64,000 bases of DNA from Paenibacillus sp. NEAU-GSW1. Lineage in GTDB: Bacteria; Bacillota; Bacilli; Paenibacillales; Paenibacillaceae. The stretch covers positions 62,001 through 126,000 of the forward strand of contig NZ_WOVL01000011.1 of NCBI RefSeq assembly GCF_009737085.1. The letters run 5' to 3'. Below the pieces are notes generated by a model. That model saw only the letters and a program-made list of their open reading frames with translations. It had not been told where the DNA came from and did no database searches. Made by a program: the position numbers and the translations under genes. Below are positions 35,590-45,565 of this stretch, in pieces (the first letter of the stretch is position 1; each line of letters begins with the position of its first letter).

Positions 35590-38500
35590 ATGAGCCAAAC
35601 CGGAGATAAACGGCATCGCTTCGAACTGCTGCTGCAGCAGTCCGAGCTGCCGTTGGAACTTATACAATCCTATTATAAAGACGGCTATATCGATCAAGTT
35701 ATCGTCAGCAAAAGCAATCGCAAATGGACGTTTTGCATCCGCAAAGCGTCCTTAGTGCCTTCTAGGGCCTATAGCGGACTTTTGCAGGCGGTAAGCATGA
35801 AGTTTGCCCATATTGCAGAGACAAGCTTTCAATTTCAATACGAGGATCAAGTTGCCTCAGCGGACATCGCCCGTGAATATTGGGAGCTTTTTATCGAAAA
35901 GGCGCAGAAGGAAATCGCCTCCGTTAACGGCTGGCTTGCGAAAGCCGGCATGACGGCGGAAGGCGACCAGATTACGGTATCCTTGCTTGATGGGATGGGG
36001 CTCGAGCTTGCCCGCAAGAAGCGGATCGACGAGGAGATCGGCCGTTTTTACAGCGAGCTGTTCGCCAGAAATTACCGCGTAAAGCTTGAAGTCGGGGCAG
36101 CCGTTCAATCTCGGCAAGAGGTTTATGAGGAGTTTCAGCAGAAGATCGTTCAAGAGGAGCGCGAAGCGGTGCTCCAGATTATGGAAAGCGCTTCGACGGA
36201 AACTTCCGAGGCTGAGGGCGACGAGCCGCCAGCTAAGCTGGCAATCGGATACGATATAAAAGACGAGCCGGTACCTATAATGAACATTCGCGAGGAAGAG
36301 AAGAAGATTGCGGTGCAAGGCACTGTTTTCGGCCTTGAGGTGAAGGAGCTTCGCAACGGCATGACGCTCTACACGTTCAACGTGACCGATTTCTCCGATT
36401 CCATGGCGATGAAAATGTTCGCGAAGACGAAAGAGGACGTTAAGCTGCTTAACCTTCTGGCAAACGGCAAATGGGTGAAGGCGCGAGGACGCGTTGATTA
36501 CGACCGTTTTATGCAGGAGCCGGAGCTCGTCATGATGCCAAGCGATCTGCATGAAATCGGCTCGCCGCCTGACCGGAAGGATAAGGCGGAAGTGAAGCGG
36601 GTGGAATTCCATCTGCATACGACAATGAGCGCAATGGATGCGGTGACGCCTATCGACGTCTATGTAAAAACGGCTGCGAAATGGGGCCATAGAGCGATCG
36701 CTGTTACCGACCATAGCAATATTCATTGTTATCCGGAGGCGTTCAAGGCCGCGAAGAAAAACGACATTCAAGTGCTGTTCGGTTTGGAAGCTAACGTAGT
36801 CAACGATTCCGTTCCGATGGTGATCAATTCTCGGGAGGAGCAGCTTGCTTCCGCTGATTACGTCGTTTTCGATATCGAGACAACAGGTCTGTCGATCGTC
36901 AATAACAAAATTATCGAGCTTGCGGGCGTGCGCATGAAGGACGGCAAAGAAACGGAGCGTTTCTCGACGTTCATTAACCCGCATGAAAAAATACCTTATC
37001 ATATTCAGCAGTTGACAAGCATTGACGACGATATGGTAAAGGATGCGCCGGAGCTAGAGCCTAAGCTGCGCGAGTTTATCGAATTTATCGGCGATTCTGT
37101 GCTCGTTGCCCACAATGCGCGATTCGATATCGGCTTTATTCAAGCGAATTGCAAGTCGCTCGGCATGCCGGAAGTGACCAATCCGGTGCTTGATACGCTG
37201 GAGCTTGCGAGATTTCTTCATCCGAGCTTAAAAAACCATCGTCTGAATACGCTGGCAGCCAAATACAAAGTCAGCCTTGAAAATCATCACCGCGCGGTTG
37301 ACGACTCGCTTGCCTTGGGAGGCGTGCTTTACGGCCTGATCGGCGATGCGGCTGAACGCAACATTACCGGACTTCATCAATTAAACGATTATGTCGGCTT
37401 GGACTTATCCAATTCCCGTCCGTTCCATTGCAATATATATGCGCTTAATGCGGCAGGCAAAAAAAATCTGTTTAAATTGATTTCGATCTCGCATACGGAA
37501 CATTTCAAGCGGGTAGCCTGCATTCCGAAAAGCAAGCTGACCGAGCTGAGAGAAGGCATTCTCGTCATTTCCGGCTGCGAAAAAGGCGAGTTTTTCGAAA
37601 CGGTGCTGAACAAATCGTATGAGGAAGCGCTTGAGGTTGCTCGTTTCTACGACGTGCTGGAAATTCAGCCGATCGATTTTTATATGCATTTGGTTGAGAA
37701 AGGATTTGTCGGCAGCCGCGCTGAGATCGAGAACGCGATGCGCAGCATTTGCCAGATCGGGGATGAGCTCGGCAAGCCGGTCATCGCGACCGGCAATGTC
37801 CATTACTTGAATCCGCGCGACAAGCTGTTCCGCGATATCGCCATTCATGGTATTACAGGCTTCAGTCCGCTTAAGGATATGCGCAAGCCGGACGCGCATT
37901 TGCGCACGACCGACGAAATGCTGGCGGAATTTGCTTTCCTTGGAGAGGCGCGGGCATACGAGGTCGTTGTTACGAACACGAACGAGCTTGCCGACCGTTT
38001 CGAGCCGTTCGATATGTTCCCGGACAAGCTGTTCACGCCGAATATCGACGGGGCAGACGAGGAAATTCGCAACACCTGCTATGACACGGCGAAATCGTTC
38101 TATGGCGAAGCATTGCCGCAGGTCGTAATCGACCGTTTGGAGAAAGAGCTCGTGCCGATTATTAAGTACGGCTTCTCGGCCAACTATCTCATTTCCGCAC
38201 GGCTCGTTAAGAAATCAAACAGCGATGGTTATCTTGTCGGCTCCCGGGGTTCCGTAGGCTCATCCGTAGTCGCGACGTTTCTTGGCATTTCCGAGGTTAA
38301 CCCGCTTCCCCCCCATTACATGTGCTTAAATCCGGATTGCCGCCACAGCGAATGGTTTCTGGACGGCAGCATTATGAGCGGCTTCGACCTTCCGCAGAAA
38401 AACTGCGCGAAATGCGGCCAGACGACGAAGGGCGAAGGCCAGGACATACCGTTTGAAACGTTTCTTGGATTTAAGGGCGATAAAGTTCCCGATATCGATC

Positions 38501-39912
38501 TTAACTTCTCAGGCGAATATCAGCCTATTGCGCATAACTATACGAAGGTCATGTTCGGCGAGAAGAACGTTTTCCGCGCCGGCACGATCGGCACAGTAGC
38601 AGAGAAGACCGGTTACGGCTTCGCCAAGAAATACGAGGAAGAACACGGTAAGAAATGGCGCGGAGCGGAGCTGTCAAGGCTCGCGAACGGCGTTACGGGC
38701 GTGAAGCGGAGCACCGGGCAGCATCCGGGCGGTATCGTCGTCGTTCCGGACTATATTGAGGTGGAGGACGTTACGCCGGTGCAATATCCTGCGGATGATG
38801 TCAATGCCGAATGGAAGACGACGCACTTCGACTATCATGCTTTTGAAGCCAATCTGCTCAAGCTTGATATACTCGGCCACGACGATCCGACAATGATGCG
38901 TATGCTGCAGGATTTGACCGGCATCGACCCGACAACGATTCCGATGAACGATCCGAAAGTGATGAGCATGTTCAATTCGACCAGTGCGTTAGGCGTAACG
39001 CCGGATAAAATTAAAACGCCGGTTGCAACGTATGGGGTACCGGAAATGGGGACGAAGTTCGTTCGCCAGATGCTTCAGGAAACGCAGCCGTCGTCGTTTG
39101 CCGACTTGCTGCAAATATCGGGATTGTCGCATGGCACCGGCGTTTGGCTCGGCAATGCGCAGGAATTGATCAAGAAAGGCACATGCAACATTAAAACCGT
39201 TATCGGTTGTCGGGATGACATTATGCTTTATCTTATTTATAAAGCAGGCATGGATGCGGGCCTTGCTTTCAAAATTACGGAAAGCGTCCGTAAAGGCAAA
39301 GGCTTGACGCCGGAATGGATCGAAGAAATGAAAAACTGCAAGGTGCCCGCATGGTACATCGATTCTTGCTTGCGCATTGAATACATGTTCCCGAAGGCGC
39401 ATGCCGCCGCTTATGTCATTTCCGCAGTCCGCACCGCCTTTTTCAAGCTGTATCATCCAATTGAATACTACGCGACTTATTTCTCGGTTCGCGCCGAGGA
39501 TTTCGATCTGGATGTGCTTTGCCAAGGTTACGAGGCGATATTCAAAAAGCTTGTTGAAATCGAGGACAAAGGGTTTAATGCCACGACAAAGGAAAAGAAC
39601 AGCGTCTCGTTGTTCGAGATGGCGCTCGAGATGACGGCTCGCGGGTTTTCCTTCAAGCCGATCGACCTGTACCGTTCGGATGCGACGAAGTTTATCGTCT
39701 CAGGCGATACGCTCATTCCGCCATTCGCGGCGATAGCCGGGATCGGCGATAATGCTGCGCGCAACATTGCGGCTTCACGCGAGCATGGCGAGTTTTTGTC
39801 GATCGAGGATTTCCAGCAGAAGTCCAAGGCGAGTAAGACAATTGTCGAGGTGCTGAACGGCATGGGCTGCTTTAGAGGGCTTCCGGAGTCGAATCAGCTG
39901 TCGCTGTTCTAA
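35590..39912 (+). CDS. polC: DNA polymerase III alpha subunit, PolC type
   Basis: Main replicative polymerase of low-GC Gram-positives. Product of 1440 residues with the PolC order: N-terminal domain, OB fold (about 235-320), PHP domain (EFHLHTTMSAMDAVTPIDVY at about 339), inserted DEDD proofreading exonuclease (YVVFDIETTGLS at about 424, later HRAVDDSLALGG), zinc finger (Cys residues in MCLNPDCRH and NCAKCGQ, about 910-945), and palm with DIDLNFSGE (about 968). AAGGAG at 35572 precedes ATG 35590. The length matches B. subtilis PolC. Confidence 0.98.
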   Translation: MSQTGDKRHRFELLLQQSELPLELIQSYYKDGYIDQVIVSKSNRKWTFCIRKASLVPSRAYSGLLQAVSMKFAHIAETSFQFQYEDQVASADIAREYWELFIEKAQKEIASVNGWLAKAGMTAEGDQITVSLLDGMGLELARKKRIDEEIGRFYSELFARNYRVKLEVGAAVQSRQEVYEEFQQKIVQEEREAVLQIMESASTETSEAEGDEPPAKLAIGYDIKDEPVPIMNIREEEKKIAVQGTVFGLEVKELRNGMTLYTFNVTDFSDSMAMKMFAKTKEDVKLLNLLANGKWVKARGRVDYDRFMQEPELVMMPSDLHEIGSPPDRKDKAEVKRVEFHLHTTMSAMDAVTPIDVYVKTAAKWGHRAIAVTDHSNIHCYPEAFKAAKKNDIQVLFGLEANVVNDSVPMVINSREEQLASADYVVFDIETTGLSIVNNKIIELAGVRMKDGKETERFSTFINPHEKIPYHIQQLTSIDDDMVKDAPELEPKLREFIEFIGDSVLVAHNARFDIGFIQANCKSLGMPEVTNPVLDTLELARFLHPSLKNHRLNTLAAKYKVSLENHHRAVDDSLALGGVLYGLIGDAAERNITGLHQLNDYVGLDLSNSRPFHCNIYALNAAGKKNLFKLISISHTEHFKRVACIPKSKLTELREGILVISGCEKGEFFETVLNKSYEEALEVARFYDVLEIQPIDFYMHLVEKGFVGSRAEIENAMRSICQIGDELGKPVIATGNVHYLNPRDKLFRDIAIHGITGFSPLKDMRKPDAHLRTTDEMLAEFAFLGEARAYEVVVTNTNELADRFEPFDMFPDKLFTPNIDGADEEIRNTCYDTAKSFYGEALPQVVIDRLEKELVPIIKYGFSANYLISARLVKKSNSDGYLVGSRGSVGSSVVATFLGISEVNPLPPHYMCLNPDCRHSEWFLDGSIMSGFDLPQKNCAKCGQTTKGEGQDIPFETFLGFKGDKVPDIDLNFSGEYQPIAHNYTKVMFGEKNVFRAGTIGTVAEKTGYGFAKKYEEEHGKKWRGAELSRLANGVTGVKRSTGQHPGGIVVVPDYIEVEDVTPVQYPADDVNAEWKTTHFDYHAFEANLLKLDILGHDDPTMMRMLQDLTGIDPTTIPMNDPKVMSMFNSTSALGVTPDKIKTPVATYGVPEMGTKFVRQMLQETQPSSFADLLQISGLSHGTGVWLGNAQELIKKGTCNIKTVIGCRDDIMLYLIYKAGMDAGLAFKITESVRKGKGLTPEWIEEMKNCKVPAWYIDSCLRIEYMFPKAHAAAYVISAVRTAFFKLYHPIEYYATYFSVRAEDFDLDVLCQGYEAIFKKLVEIEDKGFNATTKEKNSVSLFEMALEMTARGFSFKPIDLYRSDATKFIVSGDTLIPPFAAIAGIGDNAARNIAASREHGEFLSIEDFQQKSKASKTIVEVLNGMGCFRGLPESNQLSLF

Positions 39913-39950
39913 GGGTAGCTGGCAAGCGGTGTCACTTTGAGCTCTACTCA

Positions 39951-39980
39951 AAGATCCTGATGTTATGAAAAGATTTCTTG
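39951..39980 (+). repeat. Second copy of the 18-nt double motif, upstream of rimP
   Basis: AAGATCCTGATGTTATGA (39951-39968) followed by a degenerate second unit AAAGATTTCTTG (39969-39980) matches the tandem motif at 2843-2872 in sequence and 18-base period. It follows a hairpin CTTTGAG/CTCAAAG (39935-39941/39947-39953) and abuts the rimP promoter. Confidence 0.45.
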
Positions 39981-40007
39981 TCACTTTCAAGACGATTATG
40001 ATATAAT
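39978..40007 (+). promoter_or_regulatory. Sigma-A-type promoter of the rimP-nusA-infB operon
   Basis: TTGTCA (39978-39983) and a perfect TATAAT (40002-40007) are separated by 18 bases. It precedes a structured leader of about 125 bases and the tightly packed rimP to ribF cluster. Confidence 0.85.
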
Positions 40008-40034
40008 TTTTGTGGCAATGATGTTGATAGAGAC

Positions 40035-40106
40035 TTTGAAGCAGAAGAGTGGGGAAACCCACTCTTTACGTTTTGTTTATGGACTTTTTTTAGTCCCGGC
40101 TTCAAA
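40035..40106 (+). ncRNA. Structured leader RNA of rimP
   Basis: TTTGAAGC (40035-40042) pairs perfectly with GCTTCAAA (40099-40106), closing a junction that contains two hairpins: AGAGTGGG-GAAA-CCCACTCT (40046-40065, GNRA tetraloop) and GGACT/AGTCC (40081-40085/40092-40096) around a U-rich loop. The design is that of a cis-regulatory RNA. A rimP-associated leader motif has been described in bacteria, but I cannot confirm membership. Confidence 0.6.
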
Positions 40107-40136
40107 ACGTATGTCCAAACAGGAGGTAAATGCAAT

Positions 40137-40598
40137 TTGAGCACATCCAGAATCAAATCCGTCGTTGAGGAAATGGTTACTCCGTTTCTCAGCAGCAATG
40201 GCTTTGAGCTTGTCGATATCGAATATGTAAAGGAAGGAAGCAACTTCTTTCTGCGCGTGTTCGTGGACAAGGAAGGCGGCATCGACATCGATGAATGCGG
40301 AAGGATCAGCGAATATTTGAGCGAGCAGCTCGATAAGAATGATCCGGTCAGCGACGCTTATTTTCTAGAAGTATCTTCGCCCGGTGCGGAACGTCCGCTG
40401 AAAAAACCGGAAGATGTGCGCAAGGCGGTCGGCAAGCATGTCTACATAACGACGTACGAACCAATCGACGGGTCAAAAGAATTCGAAGGCCAGCTGCTGT
40501 CGTTTGACGGGGAGCAGGTTCAAGTGAAGGTCGGCAAGAAAGAGCATGCGATTCCGTATGCCAAAGTGGCCAGTGCCCGGCTTGCCATCGTATTTTAA
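40137..40598 (+). CDS. rimP: RimP, 30S ribosome maturation factor
   Basis: Cytosolic assembly factor for the 30S subunit. The 153-residue product has the family N-terminal domain with [20 protein letters not shown] and [16 protein letters not shown], then [16 protein letters not shown] and a C-terminal Sm-like barrel. The start is TTG 40137 after AGGAGGTAA. It is the first gene of the nusA-infB operon. Confidence 0.95.
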   Translation: MSTSRIKSVVEEMVTPFLSSNGFELVDIEYVKEGSNFFLRVFVDKEGGIDIDECGRISEYLSEQLDKNDPVSDAYFLEVSSPGAERPLKKPEDVRKAVGKHVYITTYEPIDGSKEFEGQLLSFDGEQVQVKVGKKEHAIPYAKVASARLAIVF

Positions 40599-40616
40599 GG
40601 GAGGAATTTCATTCCA

Positions 40617-41720
40617 ATGAGCATGGATTTTATTGAAGCGTTGTCGGAAATTGAAAGGGACAAGGGAATAGCGAAAGATGTGCTGCTTGAAGCGATCGAA
40701 GCTGCGCTGATTTCCAGCTACAAGCGCAATTTCAATACGGCGCAAAACGTGCGTGTTGACATTAACCGCCATACAGGCGTCATTAAAGTATATGCCCGCA
40801 AGACAGTCGTCGACGAAGTGCTCGATCCGCGGCTTGAAATTTCGGTTGAAGCGTCGCGGGAGATCAACCCGCATTATCAGCTGGATGACATCGCCGATAT
40901 CGAAGTAACGCCTCGCGATTTCGGACGGATCGCGGCTCAGACAGCCAAGCAAGTCGTAACGCAGCGCATTCGCGAAGCAGAGCGCGGACTTATATACAAT
41001 GCTTTTATCGATAAAGAAGAAGATATCGTCAACGGCATTGTGCAGCGCCAAGACGTCCGCAATTTATTCGTTGACCTCGGCAAGGTGGAAGCGGTGCTTC
41101 CGCTTACTGAGTTGATGCCGACTGATAAATTCAAGCACGGCGATCGCGTGAAATCGTATATTACAAAAGTGGAGAACACGACGAAAGGGCCGCAAATTAT
41201 TTTGTCGCGTACGCATCCAGGCCTGCTGAAACGTCTGTTCGAGCTGGAAGTGCCGGAAATTTACGACGGTGTCGTTGAAATCCGTTCCGTCGCTCGCGAA
41301 GCGGGCTTCCGTTCCAAAATTGCCGTACATTCGCGCAATGAGGAAGTGGATCCGGTTGGTTCTTGCGTTGGACCGAAAGGTCTTCGCGTACAGACAATCG
41401 TTAACGAGCTGACAGGCGAGAAGATCGATATCGTTCGCTGGTCCGAGAATGTGGAAGAATACGTAGCGAATGCGCTAAGCCCGTCCAAAGTGCTTGAAGT
41501 TATCGTATTCGAGCAAGAGAAGCTTGCTCGCGTTATCGTTCCAGATTATCAGCTTTCCCTAGCCATCGGCATTAAAGGACAAAACGCCCGTCTTGCAGCC
41601 AAGCTTACGGGCTGGAAAATCGATATTAAGAGTGAAACGCAAGCGGAGCAAGAATATGGCCGCCCGAAATCATTGACCGGCACGATGATGCACCAGGATT
41701 CCGTCTCGATTGATTCCTAA
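40617..41720 (+). CDS. nusA: Transcription elongation/termination factor NusA
   Basis: RNA polymerase-binding factor acting in pausing, termination and antitermination. The 367-residue product matches Gram-positive NusA, which lacks the acidic repeats of E. coli. N-terminal polymerase-binding domain (MDFIEALSEIERDKGIAK), S1 domain (about 135-200) and two KH domains (VGPKGLRVQTIVNELTGEKI and GIKGQNARLAAKLTGW) are visible. GGGAGGAATTTCATTCCA precedes ATG 40617. Confidence 0.97.
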   Translation: MSMDFIEALSEIERDKGIAKDVLLEAIEAALISSYKRNFNTAQNVRVDINRHTGVIKVYARKTVVDEVLDPRLEISVEASREINPHYQLDDIADIEVTPRDFGRIAAQTAKQVVTQRIREAERGLIYNAFIDKEEDIVNGIVQRQDVRNLFVDLGKVEAVLPLTELMPTDKFKHGDRVKSYITKVENTTKGPQIILSRTHPGLLKRLFELEVPEIYDGVVEIRSVAREAGFRSKIAVHSRNEEVDPVGSCVGPKGLRVQTIVNELTGEKIDIVRWSENVEEYVANALSPSKVLEVIVFEQEKLARVIVPDYQLSLAIGIKGQNARLAAKLTGWKIDIKSETQAEQEYGRPKSLTGTMMHQDSVSIDS

Positions 41721-41765
41721 CCGGCTTCAGCTGCTGCGTCCAAAATCAGCAGAGGAGGGGTTACG

Positions 41766-42080
41766 GTGAGACCAAGAAAAGTGCCGCTGCGCAAATGCGT
41801 AGCTTGCCAGGAAATGAAACCCAAAAAAGAATTAATCCGTGTTGTTCGAACACCAGAAGAAGAAGTGTTGATTGACCTAACAGGTAAAAAGGCCGGCCGT
41901 GGCGCCTATTTGTGCGGAAAAGTCAGCTGTTTTAAGCTGGCGAAGAAGTCAAAGGCGCTCGACCGCGCGCTAAAGCAAACCGTCGGCATGGAAATTTACG
42001 ACCAGCTTGAACAGGATTTCATCGCAGTAGAAGAACAATTTCTCGCCAGCAAGGAGCTGATGAGCGATGAAGACGAATAA
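41766..42080 (+). CDS. rnpM: RnpM (YlxR), RNase P modulator
   Basis: Small RNA-binding protein of 104 residues with the YlxR signature KCVACQEMKPKKELIRVVR and GKKAGRGAYLC. YlxR was recently renamed RnpM for binding the RNase P RNA. The start is GTG 41766 after GAGGAGGGGTTACG. The 3' end overlaps ylxQ by 14 bases. The position between nusA and ylxQ-infB is conserved. Confidence 0.93.
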   Translation: MRPRKVPLRKCVACQEMKPKKELIRVVRTPEEEVLIDLTGKKAGRGAYLCGKVSCFKLAKKSKALDRALKQTVGMEIYDQLEQDFIAVEEQFLASKELMSDEDE

Positions 42081-42423
42081 GTTCTTGTCCTCCCTTGGCA
42101 TGGCGATGAGAGCAGGCAAATTGATTACTGGCGATGAAATTGTGCTCAAGGCGGTACGTAAAGGAGAAGCAAAGCTTGTCATTATTTCAGGCGACGCTTC
42201 CCCGAATACGAAAAAAAAATTTCGCGACAAATGCAGCACCTACGGGGTACAACTCGCTGAAGCATTCGACCGCGATCAGCTTGGAAAGGCGATCGGCAAG
42301 CCGGAACGAGTCGTGCTGGCGGTTACAGACGCAAAGTTCGGAAAAATGATCGCAGGTCATCTGAGTCAAAATTCGGAGGTGGATCATATTGAGCAAACAA
42401 CAGGACAACAGCAAGGACAATAA
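42067..42423 (+). CDS. ylxQ: YlxQ, L7Ae-family RNA-binding protein
   Basis: Product of 118 residues with the L7Ae/L30e/Gadd45 fold signature: [38 protein letters not shown] and [12 protein letters not shown]. It is predicted to bind kink-turn RNA; Bacillus YlxQ is a ribosome-associated or kink-turn protein of unclear role. It overlaps rnpM by 14 bases and infB by 35 bases, so the three are translationally interlocked. Confidence 0.93.
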   Translation: MKTNKFLSSLGMAMRAGKLITGDEIVLKAVRKGEAKLVIISGDASPNTKKKFRDKCSTYGVQLAEAFDRDQLGKAIGKPERVVLAVTDAKFGKMIAGHLSQNSEVDHIEQTTGQQQGQ

Positions 42424-45205
42424 AGATAAAACGCGTGTATATGAATACGCGAAATCGCTAAACATGAGCAGTAAAGAAATTATAACTATTCTTAAACGGC
42501 TGAACATGCCCGTTAACAATCATATGAGCGTGATGGAAACGGAAATGGTCCAGAAGGTGGAAGGATTTTTCCGTGATATTAAGGCGAACGCCGCTGCAAA
42601 AAGAGCTCAGGAATCCGGAGCAACGGTTTCCTCCGCTGCGCAAACAGCCGGCAAGCCGCAGCAACAACAGCAGCAAAAGCAATCGCCGCAGCAAACGAAT
42701 ATAAATATATCTCAGGATAGACAGGGGCCTATGAATTCTATTAAAACGAATACGCAACCAAATCAAAATCAACAAGAACAACGTCCGGAGCAATCTCAAG
42801 CTCAATCTCAAGCTCAATCCCAAGCGCCGCAGCAGCAGTCTGCTCCGCAAGGCGGTCAAAGACCTGCCGGCGGTCAAGGCCAAGGCGGCAATCGTCAAGG
42901 TGGATACAACAGTCAAGGCAACCGTCAAGGCAACCGTCCTGGCGGTCAAGGCCAAGGCCAAGGCGGAAACCGTCCATCCGGCGGTCAGGGCCAAGGCGGC
43001 AATCGTCCATTCGGCGGCGGCCAAGGCCAAGGCCAAGGCGGAAACCGTCCATCCGGCGGTCAAGGACAGGGCGGCAATCGTCCATTCGGCGGCGGTCAAG
43101 GCCAAGGCGGAAACCGTCCATCGGGCGGCCAAGGCCAAGGCGGCAATCGTCCATTCAGCGGCGGCGGCCAAGGCCAAGGCGGAAACCGTCCATCGGGCGG
43201 CCAAGGACAGGGCGGCTTCACTTCTGCTCCACCAGCATCCCGCGCGCAAGCGGCGGATTCCGGCCAAAACCGCGGAGGCGGCAAGCCTGGCTTGAACAAA
43301 TCCAAGAGCGGCCCGAACGGCAACCAAAATCAAAGACGTTTTGACGACGGCAAGCCGCACGGCAACTTTAGAGGAAGCAACAATAACCGCGGCGGCAAAG
43401 GACGCAATAATCGCAATCAGCCGCAGCAAGAGCGTCGCGAGAAAATCGACAACACGCCTAAGAAAATTATCGTGCGCGGCACGATGACGGTTGGCGATTT
43501 GGCGAAATTGCTTCATAAAGACGCATCTGAAGTTATTAAAAAGCTCATTTTCCTCGGCGTTATGGCGACGATCAACCAAGAAATCGATATGGATGCTATC
43601 CTGTTGCTTTCTTCGGAATACGGCGTTGAAGTCGAAGTGAAAATTCCGGTCGAAGAGGATACATTCGAGACGGTTGAAGAAACCGATGATGAAGCGGATC
43701 TGGTCACTCGTCCGCCAGTCGTAACCATTATGGGTCACGTTGACCATGGTAAAACGACACTGCTCGATGCAATCCGTCATACGAATGTAACCGGCGGCGA
43801 AGCCGGCGGCATTACACAGCATATCGGCGCGTACCAAGTCGAAATTAAGCAAAAGAAAATTACGTTCCTTGATACGCCGGGCCACGAAGCGTTTACGCTC
43901 ATGCGCGCACGCGGCGCTCAGGTTACAGATATTACAATTATCGTTGTAGCAGCAGACGACGGCGTCATGCCGCAAACAGTCGAGGCGGTCAACCATGCGA
44001 AAGCAGCAGGCGTTCCGATTATCGTTGCTGTCAACAAAATCGATAAACCGGATGCTGATCCGGACAAAATCAAGCAAGCTTTGACCGAGTATGAGCTTGT
44101 ACCGGAAGAGTGGGGCGGAGATACAATCTTCGTTAACGTATCCGCGAAACAGCGCATCGGTCTTGAAGACCTGCTTGAAATGATCCTTCTCGTAGCAGAA
44201 GTTAACGATTATAAAGCGAATCCGGACAAACGTGCTCGCGGTACAGTGCTTGAAGCCGAGCTTGATAAAGGCAAAGGCCCAGTTGCCCGCGTTCTCGTTC
44301 AGCACGGCACGCTCAAAATCGGCGACGCATTTGTTGCAGGCAACTGCTTCGGACGCGTACGCGCTATGGTCAACGACAAAGGCCGCCGTCTGAAAGAAGT
44401 GGGCCCGTCTACGCCGGTCGAAATTACCGGTCTGACTGAAGTGCCGCAAGCGGGCGATCCGTTTATGGTATTCGAAGACGAGCGCAAAGCAAGAGCGATT
44501 TCCGAACGCCGCTCCATCAAGCAGCGTCAATCTGAGCTTGGCGCGAACACTCGCGTTACGCTGGACGATCTGTATAAACACATTAAAGAAGGCGAGATTA
44601 AAGATTTGAACGTCATTATTAAATCGGACGTTCAAGGCTCGGCGGAGGCGCTTAAAGGCTCCCTGGCAAAAATCGATATCGAAGGCGTTCGCGTAAAAAT
44701 TATTCACAGCGGCGTTGGCGCAATCAACGAGTCCGATATCAACCTTGCCTCGGCTTCGAACGCAATCGTTGTCGGCTTTAACGTTCGTCCTGAGCCGCAA
44801 GCGGATCTGGCTGCGCAGCAGGAAAAAGTCGACGTTCGTCTGCATCGGGTTATCTATAACGTAATCGAAGAAATCGAGCAAGCGATGAAGGGCATGCTGG
44901 ATCCGATCTTTAAAGAGGTTGTAATCGGCAACGCGGAAGTCCGCAATGTCTTCAAAGTGAGCAAAGTGGGCGCAATTGCAGGCTGTATGATTACATCCGG
45001 CAAAGTAACTCGTTCGGCAGAAGCGCGTATCGTTCGCGAAGGCATCGTTATTTACGAAGGCAAAGTGGATACGCTCAAACGCTTCAAGGACGATGTGAAG
45101 GAAGTAGCTCAAGGCTACGAGTGCGGTATTACGCTGGAAAGATTCTCCGACTTTAAAGAAGGAGATATTATTGAAGCCTTCGTGATGGAATCAGTAGAGA
45201 GGTGA
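42389..45205 (+). CDS. infB: Translation initiation factor IF-2 with expanded Gly-rich linker
   Basis: GTPase that places initiator tRNA and joins subunits. Product of 938 residues against about 716 in B. subtilis. N-terminal IF2N domain ([20 protein letters not shown]), a long low-complexity region (about 75-350) with Gly/Gln/Asn/Arg repeats, a second IF2N domain ([20 protein letters not shown]), G domain ([18 protein letters not shown] at about 449, [21 protein letters not shown]), and C-terminal domains. The start is TTG 42389 after GGAGGTGGATCATA, inside ylxQ. The conserved half is normal; only the linker is unusual. Confidence 0.97.
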   Translation: MSKQQDNSKDNKDKTRVYEYAKSLNMSSKEIITILKRLNMPVNNHMSVMETEMVQKVEGFFRDIKANAAAKRAQESGATVSSAAQTAGKPQQQQQQKQSPQQTNINISQDRQGPMNSIKTNTQPNQNQQEQRPEQSQAQSQAQSQAPQQQSAPQGGQRPAGGQGQGGNRQGGYNSQGNRQGNRPGGQGQGQGGNRPSGGQGQGGNRPFGGGQGQGQGGNRPSGGQGQGGNRPFGGGQGQGGNRPSGGQGQGGNRPFSGGGQGQGGNRPSGGQGQGGFTSAPPASRAQAADSGQNRGGGKPGLNKSKSGPNGNQNQRRFDDGKPHGNFRGSNNNRGGKGRNNRNQPQQERREKIDNTPKKIIVRGTMTVGDLAKLLHKDASEVIKKLIFLGVMATINQEIDMDAILLLSSEYGVEVEVKIPVEEDTFETVEETDDEADLVTRPPVVTIMGHVDHGKTTLLDAIRHTNVTGGEAGGITQHIGAYQVEIKQKKITFLDTPGHEAFTLMRARGAQVTDITIIVVAADDGVMPQTVEAVNHAKAAGVPIIVAVNKIDKPDADPDKIKQALTEYELVPEEWGGDTIFVNVSAKQRIGLEDLLEMILLVAEVNDYKANPDKRARGTVLEAELDKGKGPVARVLVQHGTLKIGDAFVAGNCFGRVRAMVNDKGRRLKEVGPSTPVEITGLTEVPQAGDPFMVFEDERKARAISERRSIKQRQSELGANTRVTLDDLYKHIKEGEIKDLNVIIKSDVQGSAEALKGSLAKIDIEGVRVKIIHSGVGAINESDINLASASNAIVVGFNVRPEPQADLAAQQEKVDVRLHRVIYNVIEEIEQAMKGMLDPIFKEVVIGNAEVRNVFKVSKVGAIAGCMITSGKVTRSAEARIVREGIVIYEGKVDTLKRFKDDVKEVAQGYECGITLERFSDFKEGDIIEAFVMESVER
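42862..43217 (+). repeat. In-frame tandem repeat in infB encoding GQGQGGNRP units
   Basis: About 350 bases of imperfect tandem repeats (sub-unit about 30-33 bases, higher-order unit about 63-69 bases) encode alternating [11 protein letters not shown] and [12 protein letters not shown] segments, roughly IF-2 residues 158-276. Adjacent copies are nearly identical in DNA, which suggests recent expansion by slippage or unequal crossover. Confidence 0.9.
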
Positions 45206-45211
45206 TAAACG

Positions 45212-45565
45212 ATGGCTAAAGTACGGGTTGGCCGTGTAGGCGAACAAATCAAGAAAGAATTGAGCACCATTATTCAAACGGAACTCAAGGATCCGCGCAT
45301 TGGCTTCATCACCGTAACCGGTGTTGAAGCTACGCCGGACCTGTCGCAAGCGCGCGTTTACTTGAGCGTGCTTGGCAGCGAGGAACAGAAGGAAGAGACG
45401 CTTAAGGCGCTGGGACGTGCGAACGGATTTATCCGTTCCGAGCTTGGCAAGCGGATGCGTCTCCGCCATACGCCGGAGCTGCTGTTCAAGTTTGACAGCT
45501 CGATCGAATACGGCAGCCGGATTGAAGGGCTGCTTGAACAAATCAATCGCGGGAACGAATCGTGA
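45212..45565 (+). CDS. rbfA: RbfA, ribosome-binding factor A
   Basis: 30S maturation factor acting on the 16S 5' end. Single KH-like domain of 117 residues with [27 protein letters not shown] and the C-terminal [36 protein letters not shown] precedes ATG 45212. The ylxP gene that lies between infB and rbfA in B. subtilis is missing here (six-base gap). Confidence 0.97.
   Translation: MAKVRVGRVGEQIKKELSTIIQTELKDPRIGFITVTGVEATPDLSQARVYLSVLGSEEQKEETLKALGRANGFIRSELGKRMRLRHTPELLFKFDSSIEYGSRIEGLLEQINRGNES

Noticed and set aside
35857..37002. 381-codon minus-strand frame opposite polC
   Set aside because: Antisense shadow of the PHP/exonuclease part of PolC; no family resemblance.
42862..43217. 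Repeat cluster considered as a CRISPR-like array
   Set aside because: The repeats are contiguous, in frame and encode the IF-2 linker; there are no unique spacers.
42900..43295. 131-codon + strand frame ([11 protein letters not shown] repeats) inside infB
   Set aside because: It is simply the +1 reading of the IF-2 tandem repeat; the repeat keeps all frames open.
42458..45112. 884-codon open frame on the minus strand opposite infB
   Set aside because: It is the mirror of a real, highly conserved IF-2 gene; its composition (Leu/Arg/Ala runs opposite the Gly/Gln repeats) and lack of ribosome site show it is a codon-bias shadow.
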